From positions 1 to 62,585 of the forward strand of contig CAZRHJ010000006.1 of the NCBI GenBank assembly GCA_964600025.1: DNA of 62,585 nucleotides, in the 5' to 3' direction. The first letter of the stretch is position 1. Each line of letters opens with the position of its first letter. Source of the DNA: JADFUS01 sp964600025. Its GTDB lineage: Bacteria > Bacteroidota > Bacteroidia > Bacteroidales > Rikenellaceae. The notes beneath the pieces were generated by a model that saw only the letters and a program-made list of their open reading frames with translations, made no database searches and was not told where the DNA came from. Below are positions 8,008 through 17,709 of the stretch, in pieces. The position numbers were made by a program, and so were the translations under genes.

Positions 8008-11000
8008 TTATTTTCTTTCTTTAATCCACTCAAATGCGTTGTGGAACATTTCAATCCAAGGAGTTACCTCGTCTTCTTTGCGACTTGCTGGATAATATCC
8101 CCAGTTCCAAGGGCGTAAAGAACGCTCTGGGTGAGGCATCATTGCCAAGTGTCTTCCGTCCTCTGAGCAAATTGCTGCTGCATTGTAATCGCTGCCATTT
8201 GGACAAGCAGGGTATTGTGCATAAGCGTATTTTGCAGGAATGTTATAATGTTCCTCTGGCATTGGTAGGTTAAATCTACCTTCACCGTGAGCACAACATA
8301 CTCCAAGCGTAGAACCTTTAAGGCTACCAAGCATTACAGAATTGTTATTTTCTGCTATTTTTAGACCTACAAATGTAGATTCAAATTTCTTAGACTCGTT
8401 GTGTAACATTTTAGGTTTGTTTGAATCTTTTGGAGTAATCAAGCCTAATTCTACAAGCAACTGACAACCGTTACAGATACCCAAACTCAAAGTGTCTTTA
8501 CGTGCATAGAATTTGTCTAATGCTTCTTTTGCTTTTGGGTTGTAAAGGAATGCACCAGCCCAACCTTTTGCAGAGTTTAGTACGTCTGAGTTAGAGAAAC
8601 CTCCCACAAATGCAATCAAATTCACATCTTTTAGGTTCTCGCGTCCTGAAATCAAGTCTGTCATATGTACGTCCTTAACATCAAAACCTGCAAGGTGCAA
8701 ACACCAAGCCATTTCTCTCTCCCCGTTAGAGCCTTTTTCACGAATAACAGCGGCTTTTATACCACTTTTTGATGTGCGGTGTGAGCTAAGACCATATTTT
8801 GAAAGTTTGCCAGTGAAACTTGTTGGGAACAAATAGTTAAGCTCTTGTTTTTTGTAGTTTGTATATCTTTCTTTTGCAAGTTTTTCGCCTGATTGAAGAA
8901 TATCAAACAAATATGATTTTTTGTACCAAACATCTCTCAAATGATTAATGTCTAAGTTCAGAGTTTTGTCTTCAAGTGTTAATTCAAATTTACGTGAACT
9001 TTCTACTTTACCTAAAACAACTGCCTTAACACCATTTTTCTCTAATAGAGACTTTGTTTCGTTACCGTTAGCTACTTGAAGAATAATTGATGGGCGTTCG
9101 CTGAAAAGTACTTTTGTTAAATCCTTTTCGCCTAATTCGTTAAGATAAACTGTCAAACCTATAGAATTTGACGGGAAACACATTTCTAATAAAGCAGTAA
9201 TCAAACCACCTGCCGAAATATCGTGTCCTGCAAATACTTTTTTGTTTTTGATAAGTTCTTGTACTTGTTCAAATGCTTTTGCAAAATATTCTGGATTGTT
9301 TACAGTTGGAACATCTGAGCCAACAGCAGATTTTGTTTGTGCAAAACTACTGCCACCCAATCCAAAACTATCACAAGAGAAATCAATATAAATTAAGTCA
9401 GATGGAGTATTGATAAGTGATGCTTTAACTGTTTTTTTGACATCGCTAACTGCCCCAGCAGATGTGATAATCACTGTACCTGGTGAGTAAACTTTATCAT
9501 CTTTGTATTTTTGAGTCATACTCAAAGAGTCCTTACCAGTAGGAATATTTATGTTAAGTGCAAGAGCGAAATCACTTGCAGCTTTTACTGCACTGTATAA
9601 TCTTGCATCTTCGCCTTCGTTTTTACAAGGCCACATCCAGTTGGCACTCAAAGAAATACTTTTTAGTCCTTCTTCAAGTGGAGCAAATACTATATTTGTA
9701 AGAGACTCTGCGATAGATAGTACCGAGCCTTTTGCTGCATCTGCCATAGCTGCAACTGGGGCGTGTCCCAAAGCAGTAGCAATACCTTTTTCGCCTTGAT
9801 AGTCAAGAGCAACAACTGCACAGTCGTTAAGTGGAAGTTGGATAGAACCAGTTGTTTGCTGTTGAGCAATACGACCAGTAACCGAACGGTCAACTTTGTT
9901 AGTCAACCAATCTTTACAAGCAACTGCCTCCAAAGAAAGTACATTTTCTATATCTTTTTCGATACCATTTATACTATATATAATATCTGCATATTGTTCT
10001 TTGATAGTTTTGTCCTCCATAATAGTGCGAGGAGCTTTACCAAACATATATTCCAGAGGCATATCAATCGGCTTAGCACCAGTGAAATTATTTACGAATG
10101 TAAATTGCATATCGCCAGTTGTTTCGCCAATCACATACATAGGAGTACACTCTCTTTCTGCAATATTACGAACTTTCTCAATATCTTTTTCTTTGATTAC
10201 AAAGCCAATACGTTCTTGTGATTCGTTACCTACAATTTCTTTTGAAGATAGAGTAGGGTCGCCAACAGGAAGTTTTTCCAAATCAATTTTACCACCAGTA
10301 GTTTCGATAAGTTCAGACAGACAGTTAAGGTGTCCACCAGCACCGTGGTCGTGGATAGAAATGATAGGGTTGTTCATATCCTCTGACAGTGCTCTAACTG
10401 TATTGTATGCACGTTTTTGCATTTCAGGGTTAGAACGTTGGATAGCGTTTAGCTCGATAGAATTGTTGTATTGACCTGTTGCAACAGATGAAACAGCTCC
10501 ACCACCCATACCGATACGATAGTTGTCGCCACCAATAAGTACTACTTTGTCCCCAACTTCTGGTTCTGCTTTTAGACAGTCTTTTTTCTTACCATAGCCA
10601 ATGCCACCAGCAAGCATAATAACTTTGTCAAAACCAAATTTCTTGTTGTTTTCTGCGTGTTCGAAAGTCAAAAGACTACCACAGATAAGTGGCTGACCAA
10701 ATTTGTTACCAAAATCTGATGCTCCGTTTGATGCTTTCATCAAAATTTCTTGTGGAGTTTGGTATAACCAAGGACGCTCAGTTTGAGCAGTCTCCCAAGC
10801 GTTGCCTTCTTCCATACGTGGGTAAGAAGTCATATAGACTGCTGTACCAGCAACTGGGAAAGAACCTTTACCACCAGCCATTCTGTCACGAATTTCTCCA
10901 CCAGTTCCTGTTGCTGCACCATTGAAAGGCTCAACAGTTGTTGGGAAGTTGTGAGTTTCGGCTTTGATAGAAATTACTGATTCAAAATCATTTGTTTCGT

Positions 11001-11694
11001 AGAAGTCTGGTTTGTCTTGTGATGCAGGAGCAAATTGCTCAACAGTTGGTCCTGCCAAGAAAGCACAGTTATCTTTGTATGCAGATACTACTGAATTTGG
11101 ATTTTCTTTTGTGGTTTTTTTGATAAGTCCAAACAATGACGACTCCATTTCTTTGCCATCAATGATGAATTGTCCGTTGAAAATTTTATGACGGCAATGC
11201 TCAGAGTTTACTTGTGAAAAACCAAATACCTCAGAGTCTGTTAGTTTTCTGCCTAATTTTTCTGGAAGGGTATTAAGGTATTCTATCTCTTCGCTGCTCA
11301 ATGCCAAACCTTGTTCTACATTATAAGACTCTAAATCTGTAATATAAACGATTGGTTCTGGTGTTGCGTTAAGAGAAAAAACATCTTGGTCTATCCCTTC
11401 GTACATTCTGTTTAGCATTTTGTCGTAAGCCGCCTCTTTGCTTTGAACTGGGATAAATTCCTCGATACGAATAATACCTGCGATGCCCATTTTTTGAGTA
11501 ATCTCAACAGCATTTGTACTCCAAGGAGTAATCATTTCACGTCGAGGGCCAATAAATAGTCCTTCTATTTTTTCAGAATTGATTTGTTGAGCAGAGCCAA
11601 ACAACCATTCTAATTTTTTTATATCCTGTGAAGAGAATTTTGTCTCTACTTGTGTTGCATACACAACGTCTGAATTCTTAAAGAATATTATCAT
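8008..11694 (-). CDS. purL: Phosphoribosylformylglycinamidine synthase, single-chain PurL
   Basis: ATP- and glutamine-dependent enzyme for the fourth step of purine synthesis (FGAR to FGAM). The roughly 1,228-residue single chain is the large PurL type and carries its own glutaminase. The N-terminal domain is followed by FGAM synthase domains, with HNFPTTVEPFNGAATGTGGE visible near residue 255. The C-terminal glutaminase shows GICNGCQLL (nucleophile Cys) and MPHPERS (His and Glu of the triad). The start is placed at MIIFFKNSD because the upstream in-frame ATG (11724) lies inside the -7 promoter box at 11722-11729. The gene stands alone between its own promoter and terminator. Confidence 0.97.
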   Translation of the reverse strand: MIIFFKNSDVVYATQVETKFSSQDIKKLEWLFGSAQQINSEKIEGLFIGPRREMITPWSTNAVEITQKMGIAGIIRIEEFIPVQSKEAAYDKMLNRMYEGIDQDVFSLNATPEPIVYITDLESYNVEQGLALSSEEIEYLNTLPEKLGRKLTDSEVFGFSQVNSEHCRHKIFNGQFIIDGKEMESSLFGLIKKTTKENPNSVVSAYKDNCAFLAGPTVEQFAPASQDKPDFYETNDFESVISIKAETHNFPTTVEPFNGAATGTGGEIRDRMAGGKGSFPVAGTAVYMTSYPRMEEGNAWETAQTERPWLYQTPQEILMKASNGASDFGNKFGQPLICGSLLTFEHAENNKKFGFDKVIMLAGGIGYGKKKDCLKAEPEVGDKVVLIGGDNYRIGMGGGAVSSVATGQYNNSIELNAIQRSNPEMQKRAYNTVRALSEDMNNPIISIHDHGAGGHLNCLSELIETTGGKIDLEKLPVGDPTLSSKEIVGNESQERIGFVIKEKDIEKVRNIAERECTPMYVIGETTGDMQFTFVNNFTGAKPIDMPLEYMFGKAPRTIMEDKTIKEQYADIIYSINGIEKDIENVLSLEAVACKDWLTNKVDRSVTGRIAQQQTTGSIQLPLNDCAVVALDYQGEKGIATALGHAPVAAMADAAKGSVLSIAESLTNIVFAPLEEGLKSISLSANWMWPCKNEGEDARLYSAVKAASDFALALNINIPTGKDSLSMTQKYKDDKVYSPGTVIITSAGAVSDVKKTVKASLINTPSDLIYIDFSCDSFGLGGSSFAQTKSAVGSDVPTVNNPEYFAKAFEQVQELIKNKKVFAGHDISAGGLITALLEMCFPSNSIGLTVYLNELGEKDLTKVLFSERPSIILQVANGNETKSLLEKNGVKAVVLGKVESSRKFELTLEDKTLNLDINHLRDVWYKKSYLFDILQSGEKLAKERYTNYKKQELNYLFPTSFTGKLSKYGLSSHRTSKSGIKAAVIREKGSNGEREMAWCLHLAGFDVKDVHMTDLISGRENLKDVNLIAFVGGFSNSDVLNSAKGWAGAFLYNPKAKEALDKFYARKDTLSLGICNGCQLLVELGLITPKDSNKPKMLHNESKKFESTFVGLKIAENNNSVMLGSLKGSTLGVCCAHGEGRFNLPMPEEHYNIPAKYAYAQYPACPNGSDYNAAAICSEDGRHLAMMPHPERSLRPWNWGYYPASRKEDEVTPWIEMFHNAFEWIKERK

Positions 11695-11721
11695 TTGATA
11701 CAAAGTTTTTATATGGTACTG

Positions 11722-11729
11722 CAAAGGTA
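11722..11729 (-). promoter_or_regulatory. -7 box of purL (TACCTTTG)
   Basis: The minus strand reads TACCTTTG 27 bases before the chosen purL ATG. It decides the start by excluding the upstream ATG at 11724. No good -33 TTTG was found. Confidence 0.55.
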
Positions 11730-11783
11730 ATATTTTTTGTGATGAAAAAGAAAAAAAAACAAAACTTTGTCGTCATTTTTTAC

Positions 11784-11791
11784 TATATTTG
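11784..11791 (+). promoter_or_regulatory. -7 box of murI (TATATTTG)
   Basis: TATATTTG lies 26 bases before the murI ATG, back to back with the purL box. A TTTG exists at 11766-11769, but the 14-base spacing is too short to count as a normal -33 element. Confidence 0.5.
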
Positions 11792-11817
11792 TGTGCTGAA
11801 TTAAAATGTGATTAATA

Positions 11818-12624
11818 ATGTCCGAAATAGAATATAATAAAACCAGCCCGATTGGGGTTTTTGATTCTGGAATTGGCGGTGTAACAATCTTATATGAGAT
11901 TGCTAAACTTATGCCGAATGAGAATATTATATATTTTGCAGACGATAAAAATTGCCCTTATGGTACTAAATCTACTCAACAGATTATTTCTTTGGTAAAA
12001 TCAAACGTTGAATACTTAATTTCTCGTGGAGTAAAACTCATTGTTGTGGCTTGTAATACTGCAACTTTGGCTTCTGTGAAAATTCTTAGGGAGGAATATA
12101 AAATTAAGTTTGTTGCCATTGAACCTGCCATAAAACCCGCCTCTAATGCTACCGAAACTGGCGTTGTTGGGGTTCTTGCCACAAAATCATCTATCGAAAG
12201 TTCGCAACTCAAAAATCTCTGTGATAAATTTGCTCACGACAAAATGGTTGTAACTCAGGCAGGTGTGGGTTTGGTTGATTTAGTGGAGAGAGATTTGCAA
12301 GATTCCGAGGAGTCCTATGAATTACTAAATTCATATATTTCTCCTATGATACAACACGGAATTGACCACTTAGTTTTGGGTTGTACGCACTACCCATTTC
12401 TAATCAAAAATATCTCAAAAATTATTGTAGATAATAACATCAAAATTGTTAATCCAGCACCATCAATCGCTCTACAAGTTGAACGTACATTGAGTAATGA
12501 AAATTTGTTGAATGATAGTGAACATTTGGGAAATATAGAGTTTATTTCTTCAAAAAATACTTTGGAATTTAATCAAAGAATCAAAGCTCGTTATGAGCAG
12601 TACAAAACTATTGTTAGTAAATAA
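11818..12624 (+). CDS. murI: Glutamate racemase
   Basis: 268-residue cofactor-independent racemase that makes D-glutamate for peptidoglycan. The motifs are in family order: GVFDSGIGGVTI near the N-terminus, VVACNTATLAS with the first catalytic Cys, and LGCTHYPFL with the second catalytic Cys. The length is typical. The gene is followed after 38 bases by ftsK, so wall-precursor supply and chromosome segregation may be co-transcribed. Confidence 0.97.
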   Translation: MSEIEYNKTSPIGVFDSGIGGVTILYEIAKLMPNENIIYFADDKNCPYGTKSTQQIISLVKSNVEYLISRGVKLIVVACNTATLASVKILREEYKIKFVAIEPAIKPASNATETGVVGVLATKSSIESSQLKNLCDKFAHDKMVVTQAGVGLVDLVERDLQDSEESYELLNSYISPMIQHGIDHLVLGCTHYPFLIKNISKIIVDNNIKIVNPAPSIALQVERTLSNENLLNDSEHLGNIEFISSKNTLEFNQRIKARYEQYKTIVSK

Positions 12625-12662
12625 TTCAAAATTGTTAGACCTCTTATTCAAAAATATATAAA

Positions 12663-15302
12663 ATGATTTTAGACAATAAAACAGCAACTAAGCCAAAAGA
12701 AAAAAACAAGGCTTCCACGACAAAAAAAACTAAAAAATCTGATAGTAAAGTCAATTTTTTAAATATAAAACGAGCATTTGCAGTAACTCTATTCTTGGTT
12801 TCTACCTATGTATTAATAGCTCTTGTTTCGCATTTGTTTAATTGGCAAAACGACCAAGTTTTCAAAGAACTACAACTTTTTAACGACCCTGAATCCGATG
12901 TTAGGGCTATGAATTTATGTGGGCCAATGGGGGCATATCTGGGAAACTTGTTGATAGGCAAATACTTTGGTATTGTGGGGGTTTTGTTGCCTCTGCCGTT
13001 TATTAGTATTGCTATTTATCTGTTTAACCTAAAATTTAGATTTTTGTTAAAACTTTCAATCTCAACTTTTTCAGGTTTGATGATTTTGCCAACAACTATC
13101 ACTCTTTTAACTCCGTTTGCCGACCAAACAATCTTTGGAAGTGGCTGGGGAGGTGGTTATGGACTTTATCTTTATAATCTTTTGATTATGTCTATTGGTA
13201 TAGTTGGTTGTATTATCTCTGTTTTGATTTTTGCATCATTTTGGTTGATATATACGTTTCCATATAGTTATAGGTGGTATGTTGGTTTGTCGCACAAAAT
13301 CAAAAAATCTGCAAATAAGATTGGGGATAAAATAAATGACTCTACTGTTCCAGATTATTCTGAAAAAGAAGAGAAACAAAAAACAGATTTACAGTCGGAC
13401 AACATTGACGAGAAAGATAATATTTCGGATTTTGAAAAAACTGATGATGCAGATTTGTTGGGAGTTGAGGTTGATAATGCAGACTCAGAGCCAGAAAACC
13501 AAATAAAGATTGAAACCGATAATAATGAAATTCAAGTTAGAATAAATAACACTGACGAGGATTTTGAGCAGAATTCATTGCAAAACTCTCAAACAGAGGA
13601 GACTTCTTATGAACAAGTTATCCAAAATAGTTTTGATGATGTGGCAAGTTCTGAAAATGATACAGACAGTAAAGATGTCAAAATTACGGTAACGGACAAT
13701 GCTATACTCGAAGGAGTGGCAGAGGCTCAAATAGGTGTGAACGAACTTGATACTATTGATGATGATGAGTTTGAGCAATCTGTGTTTGACCCTACCAAAG
13801 AACTCTCTAATTTCAAACTTCCTTCATTGTCATTGCTAAATAACACTGTTGCAAAAATCAAAGTTACGAAAGAAGAAATACAGGCTAATACAAAACGTAT
13901 TGTAGATACACTTAGCAATTTCAATATCAAAATTGACGATATAGTTGCTACGATTGGCCCTACTGTTACGCTTTACGAAATCAAGCCTTCGGCTGGGGTT
14001 CGTATCTCTACAATCAAACGACTTGAAGATGATATCGCACTTAGTTTGGCAGCTTTGGGTATTCGTATTATTGCTCCAATTCCGGGCAAAGATACTGTTG
14101 GTATAGAAGTTCCGAACAAGGACAAAGAAATAGTTTCTATGTATTCTGTTGTTACTTCGACTGAGTTTCAAAATTCAGACGCTGAACTTCCGATTGTGCT
14201 GGGTAAAACTATTCAAAACCGTGCCTATGTTGTGGATTTGGCAAAAATGCCTCACTTGCTTGTGGCAGGTGCAACTGGTCAAGGTAAATCTGTTGGTTTG
14301 AATGCTATTATTACGTCTTTGCTATACAAAAAACACCCATCAGAACTTAAATTCGTGATGGTAGATCCCAAGAAAGTTGAGTTTTCGTTGTATTCGGCTA
14401 TTGAACGCCATTATTTAGCAAAATTACCAGACGAAGACGAGGCAATTATTGTTGATAATCAAAAGGTTATCAATACTCTTAACTCATTGTGTATAGAAAT
14501 GGACGCTCGTTATGATTTGCTCAAAAAAGCAAAAGTGCGTAATATCAAAGAATATAATTCTAAGTTCAAAGATAGAAAACTAAATCCAAGAAATGGGCAT
14601 AAGTTTTTGCCTTATTTTGTGGTGATTATAGACGAGTTTGGAGATTTGATATTGACTGCTGGTAAAGAAGTTGAAACCCCACTTACTCGACTTGCGGCAC
14701 TCGCACGTGCTGTTGGTATTCACTTAGTAATTGCTACGCAACGCCCTACTACAAACATTATTACTGGTACTATCAAAGCCAATTTTCCTGCTCGTATGGC
14801 TTTCAAAGTTATGTCGGGAATTGACTCAAAAACAATTTTGGACTCTACTGGTGCAAGTCAGTTGATTGGCAAGGGCGATATGCTTATTTTGTCGAACAAT
14901 GATTTGACACGTGTTCAGTGTGCGTTTATAGATACCCCAGAGGTTGAGAAAATTACCGATTATATTGGCTCACAGGTTGGTTTTGGTTGTGCGTTTGCTC
15001 TTCCTGAATACACTGCCGAAGTAAATGAGGTTGATTCTGGTTTCAAAACTGTTGCACAGCGTGATGCACTATTTGACAAAGTTGCTCGTTATGTTGTTAC
15101 CAACCAAATTGGCTCGGCATCGACTATTCAACGTAATTTTGAAATAGGATTTAATAGGGCTGGTCGAATTATGGATCAGTTAGAAAAGGCTGGAATAGTT
15201 GGCAAACAGCAAGGGTCTAAACCTCGACAAGTGATGATTTCAGACCTAACGCAATTAGAGTTACATTTAATTAATATAGATAATCCCCCTTACAATGCTT
15301 AA
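12663..15302 (+). CDS. ftsK: DNA translocase FtsK/SpoIIIE
   Basis: 879-residue septal DNA pump. A basic start is followed by about four membrane segments (residues 38-200), then an acidic, Gln/Asp/Glu-rich linker (about 230-370). The motor follows, with Walker A ATGQGKSVGLN near residue 538 and Walker B-like FVVIIDEFGDLI. The gamma winged-helix domain that reads polar KOPS-type sequences is at the C-terminus (about 790-870, SASTIQRNFEIGFNRAG). The linker is shorter than in E. coli, as usual for the phylum. Its last 8 bases overlap the start of the LolA-like gene, suggesting translational coupling. Confidence 0.96.
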   Translation: MILDNKTATKPKEKNKASTTKKTKKSDSKVNFLNIKRAFAVTLFLVSTYVLIALVSHLFNWQNDQVFKELQLFNDPESDVRAMNLCGPMGAYLGNLLIGKYFGIVGVLLPLPFISIAIYLFNLKFRFLLKLSISTFSGLMILPTTITLLTPFADQTIFGSGWGGGYGLYLYNLLIMSIGIVGCIISVLIFASFWLIYTFPYSYRWYVGLSHKIKKSANKIGDKINDSTVPDYSEKEEKQKTDLQSDNIDEKDNISDFEKTDDADLLGVEVDNADSEPENQIKIETDNNEIQVRINNTDEDFEQNSLQNSQTEETSYEQVIQNSFDDVASSENDTDSKDVKITVTDNAILEGVAEAQIGVNELDTIDDDEFEQSVFDPTKELSNFKLPSLSLLNNTVAKIKVTKEEIQANTKRIVDTLSNFNIKIDDIVATIGPTVTLYEIKPSAGVRISTIKRLEDDIALSLAALGIRIIAPIPGKDTVGIEVPNKDKEIVSMYSVVTSTEFQNSDAELPIVLGKTIQNRAYVVDLAKMPHLLVAGATGQGKSVGLNAIITSLLYKKHPSELKFVMVDPKKVEFSLYSAIERHYLAKLPDEDEAIIVDNQKVINTLNSLCIEMDARYDLLKKAKVRNIKEYNSKFKDRKLNPRNGHKFLPYFVVIIDEFGDLILTAGKEVETPLTRLAALARAVGIHLVIATQRPTTNIITGTIKANFPARMAFKVMSGIDSKTILDSTGASQLIGKGDMLILSNNDLTRVQCAFIDTPEVEKITDYIGSQVGFGCAFALPEYTAEVNEVDSGFKTVAQRDALFDKVARYVVTNQIGSASTIQRNFEIGFNRAGRIMDQLEKAGIVGKQQGSKPRQVMISDLTQLELHLINIDNPPYNA

Positions 15303-15912
15303 AAAAATTATTATACTTAATATTTTGACATATTTGTTAATTGCTAATATTTGTTTTGCACAACAAACTTTGACAAATGCAACCAAAATTTATAGAGAAA
15401 ATACTCGTTTTGAATTGGATATTAATTTGTCTGTTGCCCAAAAATCATCTGTTAATTTAAGTCAAAAAGGGGTGTTAAGGGTTTCGGGCGACAAGTATAT
15501 GATAGATGTCAAAAATGATTTGATTTTCTGTGATGGCGTAAACACCTATAACTATTCTCGCAAAAACAAAGAAATTGTAATTGAAAAAGTAAGTACTTCT
15601 TCACCACTTTATTCTCCACGCAAAGTTCTTGCTATCGACTCAAAAGCATTTAGAGTTATTGATTCTAATATCAAAAAAGATACAGAGTTTTTTACACTTA
15701 TCAACAACGGAACGAGTGAAGAGCATAATGTAAATAAAATCTATGTAGAAATAGAAAAAGGTTTTTTAACAAAAATTGTTATCGAAGATTTTTCACAAAA
15801 TCTAATTACTATTCAGGTTCTTAAATCTAATTTTAATCCTACGTTTAATGATAATATATTTGAGTTTAATAAGAAAAATTACAAAGGGGTTGAGATTATA
15901 GATTTTAGATAG
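15295..15912 (+). CDS. LolA-like outer-membrane lipoprotein carrier
   Basis: 205-residue exported protein with a signal peptide (about residues 1-22, ending ICFAQQ). The body matches the LolA fold pattern: repeated short beta strands, VSGDKYMIDVKNDLIFCDG and TYNYSRKNKEIVIEK, and a C-terminal segment of alternating strands. LolA ferries lipoproteins across the periplasm, and in Bacteroidetes a LolA-like gene commonly follows ftsK. Overlap with ftsK places it in murI-ftsK-lolA. The family call rests on context and the strand pattern more than on fixed motifs. Confidence 0.8.
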   Translation: MLKKIIILNILTYLLIANICFAQQTLTNATKIYRENTRFELDINLSVAQKSSVNLSQKGVLRVSGDKYMIDVKNDLIFCDGVNTYNYSRKNKEIVIEKVSTSSPLYSPRKVLAIDSKAFRVIDSNIKKDTEFFTLINNGTSEEHNVNKIYVEIEKGFLTKIVIEDFSQNLITIQVLKSNFNPTFNDNIFEFNKKNYKGVEIIDFR

Positions 15913-15936
15913 TCTGCTAAAATTTTTGATGATAAT

Positions 15937-15982
15937 AAAAAGCAATGTTTTTAACAATTAAGTTAAAAACATTGCTTTTTTA
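15937..15982 (+). terminator. Terminator of murI-ftsK-lolA run
   Basis: AAAAAGCAATGTTTTTAAC (15937-15955) pairs perfectly over 19 bases with GTTAAAAACATTGCTTTTT (15962-15980) around a 6-base loop; the stem ends in a T-run. Confidence 0.9.
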
Positions 15983-16009
15983 TATTGGTTAAGGTTTTTC
16001 GTCTTTTCG

Positions 16010-16024
16010 TAATATTAGAACAAT
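16010..16024. repeat. 15-bp direct repeat, left member (TAATATTAGAACAAT)
   Basis: This exact sequence recurs at 16280-16294, across the 3' end of hydG. The pair brackets a 255-bp segment whose two ends resemble each other in inverted orientation, as in a target duplication around a small mobile element. Confidence 0.8.
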
Positions 16025-16043
16025 TATTGCTGTCCGGTAAAAA
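16025..16043 (+). repeat. Degraded repeat terminus
   Basis: TATTGCTGTCCGGTAAAAA resembles the family terminus TATTGTCCGCTAAAAA with a 2-3-base insertion and one substitution. It faces inward, opposite to the terminus at 16281. Confidence 0.55.
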
Positions 16044-16127
16044 TTTTAAAAATCATTGTAATGGATTAAGCGATAATATATTACAGTGTTTTAATTTATG
16101 AGGGGCTTGGAAAAAATATTTTTAAAA

Positions 16128-16281
16128 TTTTTATCTTTCAGAAATCTTACAAGCTCCCAATAAACTCGGATCTCTTAGGCTATTTTGCTGATGGTCATAA
16201 CGTAGCGTACTGGCGTACGTGAAGCAGAGCATCGGTGAAATAGACAAGATAGGCGAGTTTCGTTTTTAGCGGACAATACTA
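16128..16281 (-). repeat. Interspersed palindromic repeat, copy at hydG 3' end
   Basis: Read on the minus strand this is the longest copy type: terminus TAGTATTGTCCGCTAAAAAC, then GAAACTCGCCTATCTTG, the core CGTACGCCAGTACG, an arm with GTTATGACCATCAGCAAAAT, and a right end ending in TAAGATTTCTGAAAG. It begins 3 bases after the hydG stop codon, in hydG orientation. The core and arms can fold into an imperfect hairpin. Confidence 0.9.
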
Positions 16282-16294
16282 ATATTAGAACAAT
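16280..16294. repeat. 15-bp direct repeat, right member
   Basis: TAATATTAGAACAAT overlaps the hydG stop codon (16285-16287) and last codons, and is identical to 16010-16024. Confidence 0.8.
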
Positions 16295-17703
16295 AAATCT
16301 CTTTCTCCGTTTTTGATGCGTTCTAAGTTGCTACGAACTTCTTCTCGTTTTTCTTCGGGAACGTTTTGCATATTTTTTTCGATTACTGCATAGCCTTTTT
16401 GACGTACATCTTCTGTTGCGTAATCTTCAAGGTATTCGGCAAGTGTAAACATTGCATTTGGAGTACAATAACGTTTGATAAATCCGGGAACAGAGAACTC
16501 CATAAAGTGTTCGCCCGTACGACCTTTTCGGTAACAAGCTGTACAGAACGAAGGAAGATAATCACTTCCCATCAAACTTTCCATAATCTCTGCAAGAGAA
16601 CGGTCATCATTGATTTTGAATTGAGCTGTTGCTTGGTCACGTTTTGAGTATCCTCCAATCTCGATAACAGTACCTCCGTCAATTTGCGAAACTCCATAAG
16701 TTAATACTTCTTTTCGTACCTCTTCTGGTTCACGTGCTGTCAAAATCATACCAGTGTAAGGCACTGCAAGTCTTAGAGTTGCAATCAAATGCAAGAAATC
16801 ATCATCTGAGATGCCGTGAGTAATGTAGCTTTCAACGTTTGATGCCTCTTTGATACGAGGGAACGAAATAGTGTGAGGACCTACGCCAAAACACGCTTCA
16901 AGGTGGTTGGTGTGGCGAACCAAACCCATTACCTCAAATTTCCAATCGCCCAAACCAAACAATGCTCCCAAACCAACGTCGTCAATACCTCCAATCATAG
17001 CTCTGTCCATAGATGTTAGACGGTAGTCGTAATCTTTTTTAGGGCCACTTTCGTGATATTTAGCATATACTTCTTGGTCATAGCTTTCTTGAAATACTTG
17101 GAATGTACCGATACCTGATTCTTTGACTGTTCTGAAACCTTCGATAGAAAGAGGTGCAGCGTTAATATTGATACGTCTAATCTCGCCTTTGCCTTTTTTT
17201 GTAGCATAAACAAGTCTTACGTTATCTGCAATAAACTCTGCTGAATAATCTGGGTGCTCTCCATATACTAATATAGTGCGTTTGTGTCCGTCGTCCAACA
17301 AAGACTCAACTTCACGTTTAAGCTCTGCATCTGTCAATGTTTTGCGTATTGCTTCACGGTTTTTTGCTTTAAAACCACAGTATCTACAATTATTGATACA
17401 ACGGTTGCCTACATACAATGGAGCGAATATAACTATACGGTTACCATAGATTTTTCTTTTTAGTTCTTTGGCAGCTTCTTTGATTTTATTTATCGCCTCA
17501 GTTGTGTTTGCATTCAACAAAACAGCTACTTCGTCCAACGAAAGACGTTTTTTGTCTAATGATTTGCTGATTACTTTATCTATCTCTTCGATAGTAGGCT
17601 GCTTATGATTTGAAAGAATTTCGCGTATTTCTTCGGCATCAATAAATGGTTTCTCTGGAATATCCTTTATTTTATATATTTCAGGGTTGAAAATAGTTTT
17701 CAT
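16285..17703 (-). CDS. hydG: [FeFe]-hydrogenase maturation radical SAM enzyme HydG
   Basis: 472-residue tyrosine lyase that makes the CO and CN ligands of the H-cluster. The N-terminal [4Fe-4S]-SAM motif is CINNCRYC (Cys 102, 106, 109; CX3CX2C). The C-terminal second cluster motif is CTAC plus a Cys 23 residues on (Cys 387, 390, 413; CX2CX22C). This second motif separates HydG from its relative ThiH. A longer frame begins at 17817, but the -7 box at 17753-17760 lies inside that extension, so MKTIFNPEIYK at 17703 is chosen. No hydE or hydrogenase structural gene is in the window; hydF lies about 29 kb away. It diverges from a symporter gene. Confidence 0.96.
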   Translation of the reverse strand: MKTIFNPEIYKIKDIPEKPFIDAEEIREILSNHKQPTIEEIDKVISKSLDKKRLSLDEVAVLLNANTTEAINKIKEAAKELKRKIYGNRIVIFAPLYVGNRCINNCRYCGFKAKNREAIRKTLTDAELKREVESLLDDGHKRTILVYGEHPDYSAEFIADNVRLVYATKKGKGEIRRININAAPLSIEGFRTVKESGIGTFQVFQESYDQEVYAKYHESGPKKDYDYRLTSMDRAMIGGIDDVGLGALFGLGDWKFEVMGLVRHTNHLEACFGVGPHTISFPRIKEASNVESYITHGISDDDFLHLIATLRLAVPYTGMILTAREPEEVRKEVLTYGVSQIDGGTVIEIGGYSKRDQATAQFKINDDRSLAEIMESLMGSDYLPSFCTACYRKGRTGEHFMEFSVPGFIKRYCTPNAMFTLAEYLEDYATEDVRQKGYAVIEKNMQNVPEEKREEVRSNLERIKNGERDLLF

Positions 17704-17709
17704 ATAAAA

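Larger units (their letters stand above)
15983..16127. other. Non-coding segment between the LolA-like terminator and the repeat copy
   Basis: No reading frame was seen. It contains the first member of a 15-bp direct repeat (TAATATTAGAACAAT, 16010-16024), followed at once by a degraded repeat terminus (16025-16043). Together with the terminator and the repeat copy, this accounts for the 372-base gap between the LolA-like gene and hydG. Confidence 0.6.

Noticed and set aside
16128..16281. Integron attC sites: palindromic ~60-140 bp elements at gene 3' ends in one orientation
   Set aside because: The RYYYAAC and GTTRRRY boxes of attC are not present, the adjacent genes are core housekeeping genes, and no integrase was seen.
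16285..17703. ThiH (thiamine tyrosine lyase) instead of HydG
   Set aside because: The C-terminal CX2CX22C motif is present and no thiamine genes are adjacent; the protein length also fits HydG.
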